From positions 1,426,001-1,490,000 of the forward strand of contig NZ_CP010797.1 of the NCBI RefSeq assembly GCF_000954115.1: a DNA stretch of 64,000 nt, given 5' to 3'. Each line of letters opens with the position of its first letter. The stretch's first letter is position 1. A program made the translations under genes and the position numbers. Source of the stretch: Rhodococcus sp. B7740 (lineage in GTDB: Bacteria > Actinomycetota > Actinomycetes > Mycobacteriales > Mycobacteriaceae). The notes beneath the pieces are model-generated. The model was not told the DNA's origin. It worked only from the letters and a program-made list of their open reading frames with translations, and did not search any database. Positions 35,226 through 44,317 of this stretch are shown here, piece by piece.

Positions 35226-36642
35226 TCGCGCCTGCCGGTCCGGCGGAACGTCCCGGCATGAACAGCGCCGCCACGAGTCCGATCGCCACTGCCCCTGCAC
35301 CGACCAGCAGTGCCGGTGCCAGGGCGTCGGTGTAACCGGTGGGCGTCAGTGATCCACCCGCTCCGATGAACACCGCAGTCAGCACCGCGATGCCGAGCGC
35401 GATACCCACCTCCCGCACGGTGGAGTTCGCGCTGCTCGCGGTGGCGTGATCGTCGTCCTTCATATCGCGCAGCACCGCCGTGGCGGACGGAGCGAACGTC
35501 AGTCCCATGCCCACTCCGGCCATCAGCAACGCCGGGACCATCGCCGGGTACTCGGTATCGGGTCCCAGAATCAGCGCCATCCACACGAGCGAGACCGACT
35601 GCAGCGCCAGGCCGCCGACCAGTAGCCCGCGCAGGCCGACGCGCTCGGCGAGCAGACCGGCGATCGGTGCGACCACCATCGGTGCGGCAGTCCACGGCAG
35701 TGTGCGTAGTCCGGCCTGGAACGGCGTGTAGTTCATGACGATCTGCAGGTACTGCGCGAGGAGGAACACCGCACCGAACATGCCGAGCGAGAACATGATT
35801 CCGATGATGTTGGCGATGGTGAAGCTGCGCGAACGGAACAGGGCAAGGGGCAGCACCGAGTATCGGGTGCGTGAGGCACGCAGGACGAAGGCCACGAGCA
35901 GTACCGCCGAGCCGATGAAGCCGGCGAGCACCGTCGCCGACGCCCACCCGTCGTCGTTGCCGTGCACCACCGCCCAGATCAGGAGGAAGACTCCGCCGCC
36001 CGAGAGGACCACGCCGAGCAGATCGAGCGGTCGGCTACGCCCTGCGGTTTCCTTCAGCGCGATGTACGCCAGCGGTATTGCGACGAGTGCCACCGGTACG
36101 TTGATCCAGAAGATCGCCTGCCATGAGATCCCGTCGACGACGGCTCCGCCGACCACCGGCCCCAGTGCGACGCCGAGGCCGGAGACTCCTCCCCAGATAC
36201 CGATTGCCATCGCACGCTTGCCCACCGGCACGACCGCGGCGAGCAGGGCCAGGGACAAGGGCATGATCGCGGCAGCACCGATTCCTTGTACGGCGCGTGC
36301 CGCGATGAGCATCGCTGGAGTCGTGGCGAGCGCGCTGGCAACGGAGGCGGCGGTGAAGACGGCGATTCCGCCGAGGAACACCGCGCGTCTGCCCCATCGG
36401 TCACCGAGCGTCGCCGCTGTGAGCATGAACGTCGCGAAGCTGAGGGTGTACGCGTTGAGGAACCACTGCAGTTGTCCGACAGAGGCGTTCAGATCCTGCT
36501 GGATGACCGGGAGTGCACTGGTCATCACGAGATTGTCGAGCGTTGCCATGAACATCGGCAGGGACGCTGCGACGATGCCGAGCCACACCGGAACGTTCCG
36601 AGTGGCCGGTTGCACTGCAGGCGGAGAGGTGGTGGCGGTCAT
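35188..36642 (-). CDS. MFS multidrug efflux transporter, 14-helix DHA2 type
   Basis: 484 aa with about 14 hydrophobic segments. Motif A is LGDRWGRRAVFLGG and the antiporter motif C region is GVALGPVVGGAVVDGISWQAIFWINVP. ATLDNLVMTSALPVIQQDL near the start is typical of EmrB/QacA drug exporters. Its promoter can be read at 36695-36724 with a TetR-type operator in the spacer. It is divergent from a TetR gene that very probably represses it. The substrate is unknown. Confidence 0.92.
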   Translation of the reverse strand: MTATTSPPAVQPATRNVPVWLGIVAASLPMFMATLDNLVMTSALPVIQQDLNASVGQLQWFLNAYTLSFATFMLTAATLGDRWGRRAVFLGGIAVFTAASVASALATTPAMLIAARAVQGIGAAAIMPLSLALLAAVVPVGKRAMAIGIWGGVSGLGVALGPVVGGAVVDGISWQAIFWINVPVALVAIPLAYIALKETAGRSRPLDLLGVVLSGGGVFLLIWAVVHGNDDGWASATVLAGFIGSAVLLVAFVLRASRTRYSVLPLALFRSRSFTIANIIGIMFSLGMFGAVFLLAQYLQIVMNYTPFQAGLRTLPWTAAPMVVAPIAGLLAERVGLRGLLVGGLALQSVSLVWMALILGPDTEYPAMVPALLMAGVGMGLTFAPSATAVLRDMKDDDHATASSANSTVREVGIALGIAVLTAVFIGAGGSLTPTGYTDALAPALLVGAGAVAIGLVAALFMPGRSAGPAGAITVGREMPSTTD

Positions 36643-36694
36643 GGTGGACGTCCCGTCTCGGAGCTTGTAAGCATCGAATGATTACTTAATTCAG

Positions 36695-36724
36695 ACCGTA
36701 AGTTATCGACTGATAACCTGTCAA
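36695..36724 (-). promoter_or_regulatory. MFS promoter with TetR operator in the spacer
   Basis: On the minus strand, TTGACA (36719-36724) and TACGGT (36695-36700) are spaced by 18 nt. The palindrome GTTATC-GACT-GATAAC (36702-36717) lies exactly between them. Repressor binding would exclude RNA polymerase. The operator ends 8 bp before the divergent TetR ATG, so it should also control that gene. Confidence 0.68.
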
Positions 36725-36725
36725 C

Positions 36726-37340
36726 ATGTCCGACGCCTCGATCGCCAAGCCCAGAGCCACCCGGATGGACGCGGCCGACCGCCGCGAACTCGTCCTCGAC
36801 GCCGCGACACAGGCGTTCGCACGCGGGGGCTACGCCGGAACGAGTACCGACGCAGTGGCGAAACTGGCCGGCGTATCGCAGCCCTACGTAGTCCGCATGT
36901 TCGGAACCAAAGTCGAATTGTTCCGGCTCGTGTTCCAACGCTCCATCGACGGCATCATGACGGCGTTCGACCGAGTTCTGGCTTCGGGCCCCCTCGACCC
37001 GGCCGACGACCGGACCTGGGCCGACCTCGGGGGTGCCTACGCCGACCTGGTGGCCGATCGCGACCTGTTGATGGTCATGATGCACGGGTTCGGCGCAGGA
37101 GCGGTACCCGAGATCGGCCGGCAGGCCCGAGAAGGAATGGGCGCGATCTACAGCCAGATCCGCAACGGAACGGGCTGTTCGGAAGATCAGGCACGCGCGT
37201 TCATCGCGCACGGAATGCTGCTCAACGTCCTGATGTCGATGCAGGCACCGGAGCATCCCGAGGACAGCGCCGGACTGCACGAGATGACGATGTGCGCATT
37301 CGGGACGAAGCTCGTTCCGACCGATCCCGGAGCGCTGTGA
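36726..37340 (+). CDS. TetR-family transcriptional regulator of the adjacent efflux pump
   Basis: 204 aa. HTH at about residues 36-56 (TSTDAVAKLAGVSQPYVVRMFG), with a helical ligand domain behind it. Met-rich stretches (DLLMVMMHGF, GMLLNVLMSM) line the probable pocket. Divergent from the MFS gene with 83 nt between starts and a 16-bp palindrome in that gap. It converges on the acyl-CoA dehydrogenase gene, 3 nt apart. The inducing ligand is not known. Confidence 0.9.
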   Translation: MSDASIAKPRATRMDAADRRELVLDAATQAFARGGYAGTSTDAVAKLAGVSQPYVVRMFGTKVELFRLVFQRSIDGIMTAFDRVLASGPLDPADDRTWADLGGAYADLVADRDLLMVMMHGFGAGAVPEIGRQAREGMGAIYSQIRNGTGCSEDQARAFIAHGMLLNVLMSMQAPEHPEDSAGLHEMTMCAFGTKLVPTDPGAL

Positions 37341-37343
37341 CGA

Positions 37344-39068
37344 TCAGGGACGCATCTCGTACCGACCGTCGTACGAGACGACCTCGTTCCAGACCGTCTC
37401 GAAACGGCCTTCGTCGACCACCGGCTTGCGAATCGCATCCAGAGCCCACTGCTGTTGCGCAGCAGTCGACGACGGCTTCCCGTACAGCGCGACGGCGTAA
37501 CCGGAGAAGTCCCTGATCTGGAAATCGAAGATCTGGTCCATCATCTCGGTCGAGATCTCGTCGGCCTGCTCGAGCAGAAGGTGACCGTAGACGACGAGCG
37601 AGAACAGGTGGCCGACCACGAGCAGGAAGTCGAGGTCCTTCTGCTGCGCTTCGTCGGGCGCGCACTCGGCGAGAAACGACCTGAACGCCTGCGCCTGCTC
37701 GTAGAACCGTCCGACATTGGGGATACCGGAGTGCTTCCGGTACACCGGATTCCAGTCGTGGAACCGCACCGAACTCGCACCCCTCGCCGGGCCCTGAGCG
37801 AAGAAGAAGCTGTCGTCCACCGGCTCGGTCCGAGTGCCGACATCGGGGTAGTCGGTGGGCGAGAACATGTAGGCAGGCATGAACTTGAGCATCAGGGCGA
37901 CGTTGACGTGCACGGTGCCCTCGAGTTTGGGAAGTGTTCCGATCAACTGGGCTGCCTCACGGAAGTAGGTGTTCTTCTCGTACCCCTTGGCCGCGATGAC
38001 GTCGTGCAACAGACGGACGACCGTTTCGCCCTCCGAGGTGACCTTGGCCTTGGTCATCGGATTGAACAGGAGGTAGCGCCGATCCTCGGCTCCCGCGCCG
38101 CGGAAGTAGTCCAGCGCCCGAGCACTGAACAGCTTCATGGCGATCAGACGCGAGTAGCCGTCGACGAATGCGCTGCGCACGTGCGGGAAGTCGGTGACGC
38201 GATTGCCGTACAGAATTCGGTTGTTCGCGTGCGTGATCGCCTCGTAGAACGCGTGCTCGCAGATGCCGATGGAGCCGGTGCAGAGGTTGAACTTGCCGAC
38301 GTTGACCGTGTTCAGCGCGGCCGAGAACGCATCGGCACCGGTGTGCAGGATGTCCTGCTGCCGGACGGGGTAGTTCTCGAGCGCGAACGTGCTGACGTAC
38401 ATCTGCCCGTGGACGACGCTCTCGCGAAGCCGATAGGCCGGATGCGAGCTGTCGGCCACGAAGAACACGTACGAATCGGGTCCGTCCACGTCGGTGCGTC
38501 GGCCGAACACCGAGACCATGCCCGCAACGTTGCCGTTTCCGATGTAGTACTTCTCCCCCGACGCGGTGAACTCGAGCTCGGAGTCCTCGGACGCGGGCGT
38601 CAACAGCATGTCGGTGGAGTAGACATCGGCTCCGTGTGCGCGCTCGGAGAGTCCGAACGCCATCACACCGCCACGATCCAGCTCGCGTGCGGCGCGGCGT
38701 TTGGCGTCGTCGTTGGCACTCATCCAGATGGGGCCCAGACCCAGCACGGTGACCTGCCAGGTGTACCAGTAGGCCAGTCCGTAGAACCCGAGAACCTCGC
38801 TCAGGGCAGCGTTGCGTGCAGCGTCCCACCGCGTGTTCGGCGATCCCTCCGCGTACGCGGCGGGCGTGGAGAAGGTCGCGAACAGCTTCTTCTCGGCGAC
38901 GAATTCGAGAAAGTCGGCCGGCCAGACGCTGTCCAGATCGTCGGCCAGGAGTCTGCCCTTGCCGCGACTTTCGAACCACTCGATCAGTGCGCGCAGTTGT
39001 CGGCGAGATTCCTCGTCCAGTTCGACCGGATCGAACGTTGTCGGATCGAACAGCGCATACTGAGCCAC
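37344..39068 (-). CDS. acyl-CoA dehydrogenase family protein (FadE-like)
   Basis: 574 aa, larger than the common 380-aa enzymes and similar in size to the long FadE group. FAD-dependent acyl-CoA dehydrogenases start beta-oxidation by alpha,beta-desaturation. Recognisable parts are FGLSERAHGADVYST (FAD/substrate block), YYIGNGNVAGMVSVFG, and the helical C-terminal domain with GSIGICEHAFYEAITHANNR. The catalytic Glu cannot be assigned by eye. GTG 39068 is chosen because AGGAGAGG lies about 8 nt upstream. Confidence 0.85.
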   Translation of the reverse strand: MAQYALFDPTTFDPVELDEESRRQLRALIEWFESRGKGRLLADDLDSVWPADFLEFVAEKKLFATFSTPAAYAEGSPNTRWDAARNAALSEVLGFYGLAYWYTWQVTVLGLGPIWMSANDDAKRRAARELDRGGVMAFGLSERAHGADVYSTDMLLTPASEDSELEFTASGEKYYIGNGNVAGMVSVFGRRTDVDGPDSYVFFVADSSHPAYRLRESVVHGQMYVSTFALENYPVRQQDILHTGADAFSAALNTVNVGKFNLCTGSIGICEHAFYEAITHANNRILYGNRVTDFPHVRSAFVDGYSRLIAMKLFSARALDYFRGAGAEDRRYLLFNPMTKAKVTSEGETVVRLLHDVIAAKGYEKNTYFREAAQLIGTLPKLEGTVHVNVALMLKFMPAYMFSPTDYPDVGTRTEPVDDSFFFAQGPARGASSVRFHDWNPVYRKHSGIPNVGRFYEQAQAFRSFLAECAPDEAQQKDLDFLLVVGHLFSLVVYGHLLLEQADEISTEMMDQIFDFQIRDFSGYAVALYGKPSSTAAQQQWALDAIRKPVVDEGRFETVWNEVVSYDGRYEMRP

Positions 39069-39143
39069 GGTGTGACCTCTCCTAGTCGGTGACCCGAAGC
39101 TACCAGCGGGTAAACGACCGCGCAGCAAGATCGCGAGACTGTC

Positions 39144-40895
39144 CTACGGCGTGCGCCGCACGGCCTCGACGATCCCCTCGACCGCCGAGTCGATGTCGAG
39201 TTCGCGACTCTCACCGGTGAAGCGATCACGGATCTCGACCTTGCCGTCGGCCCAACCGCGGCCGAGAACGACCACCAGCGGAACACCGATCAGTTCCGAG
39301 TCCTTGAACTTCACTCCGGGCGAGGCCTTGCGATCGTCGAACAGCACCTCGATGCCCTGGGAATCGAGTTGTGTCGCAATGGATTCCGCACCCGCTCGCG
39401 CAGCGTCGTCCTTGTTCGCGATCACCAGGTGGACATCGGCAGGTGCAACCTCCGACGGCCACCGCAGACCCTTGTCGTCGTGCATCTGCTCGGCGATCAC
39501 GGCGACCAGACGCGAGACGCCGACGCCGTAGGAACCCTGAGTCAGGCGAACCGGCTTGCCGGTCTCACCGAGGACGTCGACAGAGAACGCATCGGTGTAC
39601 TTGTAGCCGAGCTGGAAGATGTGTCCGATCTCGATTCCGCGAGCACTGACGAGCGGTCCACGACCGTCGGGAGACATGTCGCCGTCACGCACCTCGGCTG
39701 CTTCGATGGTGCCGTCGGGAACGAAATCGCGACCGGCGACGAGGTTGACCACGTGCTTGCCCTTGACGTCCGCGCCGGTGATCCACGACGTGCCGTCGAC
39801 CACCCGGGGATCGACGAGGTACCGAACTCCGTTGGCCTGCAACGCACGAGGCCCGATGTACCCCTTGACGAGGAACGGATTGGCCGCGAAGTCCGCGTCG
39901 GTGAGCAGAGCGAATTCGGCAGGCTCGAGTGACGCTTCGAGGCGCTTCTCGTCCACCTCGCGGTCACCGGGCAGGCCGATGGCGAGCAGTTCCCACTCCC
40001 CTTCGGCACCCCGCACCTTGAGTAGGATGTTCTTGAGTGTGTCCGCGCCGGTGACGGTGCGTCCGAGATCTGCGGAGTTGGCCCACTCCACCAGGGTCGC
40101 GATGGTGGGGGTGTCGCCGGTCTCGTGATCGACGGCAGCGGGCTGCCCTTCGATCGGCAGCGGCGCAGGTGCCGGCGTGGTGACGGCCTCGACATTGGCC
40201 GCGTATCCCGACTCGATGCAGCGCACGTAGGTGTCCTCACCGATGTCGCTCTCGGCCAGGAATTCCTCGGAGGCGCTGCCTCCCATGGCACCGGACGTCG
40301 CGGCGACGATGACGTAGCTGACCCCGAGGCGGGCGAAGATGCGCTGGTACGCCTCACGGTGGGCGGCGTAGGACTTCTTCAGTCCGTCCTCGTCCATGTC
40401 GAAGGAGTACGAGTCCTTCATCACGAACTCGCGGCCACGCAGAATGCCGGCGCGGGGACGCTCTTCGTCGCGGTACTTGGTCTGAATCTGGTAGAGCGTG
40501 ACCGGCAGGTCCTTGTACGAGTTGTACTCGGCCTTGACCGTCAGCGCGAACAGTTCCTCGTGCGTGGGACCGAGCAGCATGTCGTTGCCCTTGCGATCCT
40601 GCAACCGGAACAGGGCGTCGCCGTATTCGGTCCACCGATTGGTGGTCTCGTACGGCTCGCGCGGCAGCAGTGCGGGCAGGGATATCTCCTGCGCACCGAT
40701 GGCGTTCATCTCCTCGCGCACGACACGCTCGACCTGCCGAAGCACCCGCAGACCCAGCGGCAACCAGGAGTAGACGCCCGGCGCGATACGGCGGACGTAA
40801 CCGGCGCGGACCAACAACTTGTGACTGTCGACCTCGGCGTCGGCCGGGTCGTCGCGAAGGGTACGAAGGAACAACTGCGAAAGACGGGTGATCAC
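39144..40895 (-). CDS. proS: prolyl-tRNA synthetase, bacterial type
   Basis: 583 aa. The class II core shows motif 1 near [16 protein letters not shown], motif 2 in [21 protein letters not shown] (split here over two motifs) and motif 3 near [17 protein letters not shown]. The roughly 180-residue insertion editing domain between motifs 2 and 3 marks the bacterial type. The C-terminal anticodon domain ends [20 protein letters not shown]. The order with efpA and the cobalamin genes resembles M. tuberculosis Rv2845c onwards. Confidence 0.96.
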   Translation of the reverse strand: MITRLSQLFLRTLRDDPADAEVDSHKLLVRAGYVRRIAPGVYSWLPLGLRVLRQVERVVREEMNAIGAQEISLPALLPREPYETTNRWTEYGDALFRLQDRKGNDMLLGPTHEELFALTVKAEYNSYKDLPVTLYQIQTKYRDEERPRAGILRGREFVMKDSYSFDMDEDGLKKSYAAHREAYQRIFARLGVSYVIVAATSGAMGGSASEEFLAESDIGEDTYVRCIESGYAANVEAVTTPAPAPLPIEGQPAAVDHETGDTPTIATLVEWANSADLGRTVTGADTLKNILLKVRGAEGEWELLAIGLPGDREVDEKRLEASLEPAEFALLTDADFAANPFLVKGYIGPRALQANGVRYLVDPRVVDGTSWITGADVKGKHVVNLVAGRDFVPDGTIEAAEVRDGDMSPDGRGPLVSARGIEIGHIFQLGYKYTDAFSVDVLGETGKPVRLTQGSYGVGVSRLVAVIAEQMHDDKGLRWPSEVAPADVHLVIANKDDAARAGAESIATQLDSQGIEVLFDDRKASPGVKFKDSELIGVPLVVVLGRGWADGKVEIRDRFTGESRELDIDSAVEGIVEAVRRTP

Positions 40896-40964
40896 AGGTT
40901 GTCAGACTAGTCGCTCACGCAGTGCCTGTGAGCAGGCGGCCGTGCAGTGAGTAGCCTCGAGCCC

Positions 40965-41708
40965 GTGCTGATTCTGCTGCCTCCCTCCGAGACGAAGTCC
41001 GACGGCGGTTCCGGAGCACCCCTCGATCTGGACCGCCTGTCGTTGCCCTCGCTGACGCCGCTTCGCCGAAAGCTCGCCGACGCGCTGGTGGAACTGTCCA
41101 GCGACGTCGACGCATCGATCACGGCGCTCGGCCTCGGCCCCACTCAGGTCGACGAGATCGAACGCAACGCCCGGTTGTGGACCTCACCCACCACCCCTGC
41201 GCTGCAGCGGTACACCGGCGTGCTCTACGACGCCCTCGACGCGGCGTCGTTCACCCGTGCCGGTCGGGCCAGAGCGAACGCGAGGCTGTGGATCGGCTCG
41301 GCACTGTTCGGGGCCGTCCGTGCCTCCGATCCGATTCCGTCCTACCGTCTCTCCGGTGGCTCGACCGTTCCGAATTTCGGGACGCTGCGATCACATTGGA
41401 AGCCCGAACTCTCCGATGCCATCGACGCCGAGGACGAGGGGATCGTCGTCGACCTGCGATCGGGCACCTATCAACAACTCGGTCCCGTCCCGGGCGCGAT
41501 CACCGCAACGGTGCTCACCGAGAAGCCCGACGGCAGCCGATCGGTGGTGAGCCACTTCAACAAGCATCACAAGGGTCTGCTGGCACGCGCATTGACCCTG
41601 ACCACCGCCGAGCCGAAGGACGTGAAAGCTGTTGCGCGCGTTGCGTCCAAGGCCGGCCTTCGGGTCGAAGTGGCGTCGAACACCGAATTGATCGTGCTCA
41701 CCGAATGA
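40965..41708 (+). CDS. yaaA: YaaA-family peroxide-stress protein
   Basis: 247 aa. The opening VLILLPPSETK is the YaaA/DUF328 hallmark, and SHFNKHHKGLLARAL near residue 190 is the second. In E. coli, YaaA lowers free iron during peroxide stress and binds DNA. GTG 40965 fits the family N-terminus; GTG 40947 would add six residues. Divergent from proS. Overlaps the next gene by ATGA, so the two products are made together. Confidence 0.88.
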   Translation: MLILLPPSETKSDGGSGAPLDLDRLSLPSLTPLRRKLADALVELSSDVDASITALGLGPTQVDEIERNARLWTSPTTPALQRYTGVLYDALDAASFTRAGRARANARLWIGSALFGAVRASDPIPSYRLSGGSTVPNFGTLRSHWKPELSDAIDAEDEGIVVDLRSGTYQQLGPVPGAITATVLTEKPDGSRSVVSHFNKHHKGLLARALTLTTAEPKDVKAVARVASKAGLRVEVASNTELIVLTE

Positions 41709-42985
41709 ACGACATTCCGGGACTGCTCCGCCTCGGTGCCGACGCATCGGTCGGCAAGACCAGGAGCCAGCGCGTCGCCGACGACGTCGCGGATCGGCTG
41801 GTGTCGATGGACGCGACCGAACTCGGCTCTCGGGCGCTGACGAACATGATCGAGGCGATGTACGAAAACGGCTGGCAGCCCATGGATCTGGTGCATGTCG
41901 TGCGGCGTCAGCACACGGTGGCCGTCGCCGATCTCGCTGCCGCGGTGCTGCTGCATCAGGCCGACCTCACCGACGCCGATGCACGGGCCCCGCAGGACTG
42001 GGTGGATCAGATGTCCACGATCTGTGAGCAGTTCCCCAAGGTTGCGGCGCGGGTGGAGGCCACGCCCGATTTCCTGACCGCGTACCTGGCCTCCTCGGGT
42101 AAGTCCGATTACATCGCAGCCAGTGATCAGTGGCTCGACGTGCTCACCCTGCTCGGCCGATGGCAGACGCTGCCCCGGTGGCCTCAACTCGGCCCCAAGC
42201 CGTCCCAGTGGCCGCGCACTCGTCCCACGGTGACCGGTGTCGCCGGTACCGACTCACCGAACACCAAGATGCTGAGCAAGATTCGCGGTCTGCTGGCCAA
42301 GGCCGACGCCACGGATTTCGAGGAGGAGGCCGAGACACTGACGGCCAAGGCGCAGGAGTTGATGACGCGCTACTCCATCGACACCATGCTGCTCTCTCAG
42401 GGCCACATCGACATTCACGGCCGACGGGTACATGTCGACGGCCCCCATGCGCCCGCCAAGGCGCAACTGCTGCACGTCGTCGCAACCGCCAACCGCGTCA
42501 AGGCGATCTGGGATCCGGAGTTCGCCGTCGCAACCCTGGTCGGGGCTCCGGTGGACGTGGAACAGATCGAGTTGCTGTTCACCTCTCTGCTGGTTCAGGC
42601 AACGCGCGCCCTCGGGCATTCACCGCAGGCGAAGAAGCGCAGGAAAGCCGGATCGGCGGCGTTCGGCAAGGCGTTTCTGTACGCCTATGCCGTCCGCATC
42701 GGAGACCGCCTCACCGATGCCGACGCGCTCGCACTCGAAGAGGCCCGTCACGAATCAGGTGATCTGCTACCGATTCTCGCCGCGCAGACCGTCGCCGTCG
42801 AAGCCGAGTTCGATCGACTGTTCCCGACGGCGAAGCCGATGCGCGGCCCCGCCTGGACGCCGAGGGCTGGGATTCGGGGCAGGCTGCGGCGGATCGAGCG
42901 GACCTCTCGCGCTGAGGTGTTCGAGTCCACCGCTCGTACGCAAGGCAAAATGGTTCCGTGCCCGAAACTCTCGACGACATCATGA
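41705..42985 (+). CDS. DUF2786 domain protein, function unknown
   Basis: 426 aa. The DUF2786 motif is at about 187-226 (KMLSKIRGLLAKADATDFEE, then KAQELMTRYSID). The following region to about residue 370 resembles the DUF7168 partner domain and contains KRRKAGSAAFGKAFLYAYA. The N-terminal 170 residues are helical and unassigned. It is coupled to yaaA by ATGA and its last 28 bp overlap mgtE in another frame. Homologues are common in actinobacteria and some phages. No activity is known to me. Confidence 0.8.
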   Translation: MNDIPGLLRLGADASVGKTRSQRVADDVADRLVSMDATELGSRALTNMIEAMYENGWQPMDLVHVVRRQHTVAVADLAAAVLLHQADLTDADARAPQDWVDQMSTICEQFPKVAARVEATPDFLTAYLASSGKSDYIAASDQWLDVLTLLGRWQTLPRWPQLGPKPSQWPRTRPTVTGVAGTDSPNTKMLSKIRGLLAKADATDFEEEAETLTAKAQELMTRYSIDTMLLSQGHIDIHGRRVHVDGPHAPAKAQLLHVVATANRVKAIWDPEFAVATLVGAPVDVEQIELLFTSLLVQATRALGHSPQAKKRRKAGSAAFGKAFLYAYAVRIGDRLTDADALALEEARHESGDLLPILAAQTVAVEAEFDRLFPTAKPMRGPAWTPRAGIRGRLRRIERTSRAEVFESTARTQGKMVPCPKLSTTS

Positions 42986-44304
42986 CCCGTACGTCCGATC
43001 TGCTGACCGACCGCGACATGGCCGCCTTGTCCACCCTGATGGCCGAGCTGTCGACCACCGATGCGGTGCGCATGCTTGAGCGGGTCGACTCGTCTCGACG
43101 AGCGGTGTTGTTTCGTTTGCTGCCGAAGGACGAAGCGGTCACGGTCTTCGAGCGGTTCGACGCCACCGTTCGCGGCGAGTTGTTCGAGAGTCTTCGCAGT
43201 GACGATGTGATCGCTCTGTTCGAGGATCTCGACCCCGACGACCGTGTCGAACTTCTCGACGAACTCCCGTCCAACGTGGCACATCGACTGTTGGTTGGCC
43301 TGTCTCCCGACGAGCGCGCGCTCACCGCCCCCATGCTGGGGTACGAGCGCGGGTCGGTCGGTCGCCGCATGAGTCCGGAGTTCGTTCGGCTGCGCAGTGC
43401 CGCGACCACTGCCGACGCACTCGATGCCGTGCGACGCACCGGCTCGGACGCCGAGTCGGTGTACCTGTTACCGATCACCGACGATCACCGAACTCTACTG
43501 GGGGTGGTGACCCTCGCCGATCTGGCGACTGCGGCACCGACCACTCCCGTCGGCAAGCTGTACTCGGATCATCCGGTGGTCAAGGCCGATTCGTCGGCGG
43601 AGGAAGCTGCCCGACTGTGCTTCGAGCACCGCAGTCCTGCAGTGGTCGTGGTCGATTCCGAGCAACGGCTGATCGGCATTCTCACCCTCGAGCAGTCGTC
43701 ACGAATCCTGGAAGAAGCCGAGGACGAGGACGCTGCCCGCGCCGGCGGCTCGGAGCCGCTGCGCAGGCCGTATCTGTCGACGCCTGTGCTGTCCATCGTT
43801 CGCTCCCGCGTGGTGTGGTTGCTGGTGCTGGCGCTGTCGGCGATCCTCACGGTGCAGGTGCTCGAGATCTTCGAGCACGCGCTCGCCGCCGTCGTCACTC
43901 TCGCGCTGTTCATTCCGCTGCTGACCGGAACCGGCGGCAACACCGGCTCGCAGGCCGCGACCACCGTCACGCGGGCACTCGCGCTCGGTGACGTGCGACC
44001 GCGAGACATAGCCGCGGTGCTGTTTCGCGAGATTCGGGTCGGAGCGACGATGGGTGCGATGCTCGGCACCCTCGGCTTCGTGATCGCAGGACTCGTCTAC
44101 GACTGGCACCTCGGGCTCGTCATCGGCACGACGCTGTTGTCGATCTGCACACTCGCAGCCACTGTCGGCGGAGCGATGCCGCTGATCGCCAGAAAGATCG
44201 GTGTCGACCCGGCGGTCTTCTCGACACCCTTCATCTCCACCTTCTGCGACGCGACGGGATTGATCGTCTACTTCCTCATCGCCAAGGCCGTCCTCGGCGT
44301 GTGA
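42958..44304 (+). CDS. mgtE: MgtE-family magnesium transporter
   Basis: 448 aa. The N-domain of helical repeats (RMLERVDSSRRAVLFRLLPK, ALFEDLDPDDRVELLDELP) is followed by two CBS domains (about 135-255) and a five-helix channel domain with LTGTGGNTGSQAATTVTRAL, the MgtE signature. MgtE is a Mg-gated Mg channel. The GTG start lies inside the end of the DUF2786 gene (28-bp overlap), suggesting one operon with yaaA. It converges on efpA with a 13-nt gap. Confidence 0.94.
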   Translation: MPETLDDIMTRTSDLLTDRDMAALSTLMAELSTTDAVRMLERVDSSRRAVLFRLLPKDEAVTVFERFDATVRGELFESLRSDDVIALFEDLDPDDRVELLDELPSNVAHRLLVGLSPDERALTAPMLGYERGSVGRRMSPEFVRLRSAATTADALDAVRRTGSDAESVYLLPITDDHRTLLGVVTLADLATAAPTTPVGKLYSDHPVVKADSSAEEAARLCFEHRSPAVVVVDSEQRLIGILTLEQSSRILEEAEDEDAARAGGSEPLRRPYLSTPVLSIVRSRVVWLLVLALSAILTVQVLEIFEHALAAVVTLALFIPLLTGTGGNTGSQAATTVTRALALGDVRPRDIAAVLFREIRVGATMGAMLGTLGFVIAGLVYDWHLGLVIGTTLLSICTLAATVGGAMPLIARKIGVDPAVFSTPFISTFCDATGLIVYFLIAKAVLGV

Positions 44305-44317
44305 TCGGCGCTGCTCG

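Noticed and set aside
41705..42985. Reading the DUF2786 gene as part of a phage-defence system
   Set aside because: Neighbours are housekeeping-type genes (proS, yaaA, mgtE), with no toxin, nuclease or mobility gene nearby, so there is no support beyond the presence of the domain in some phages.
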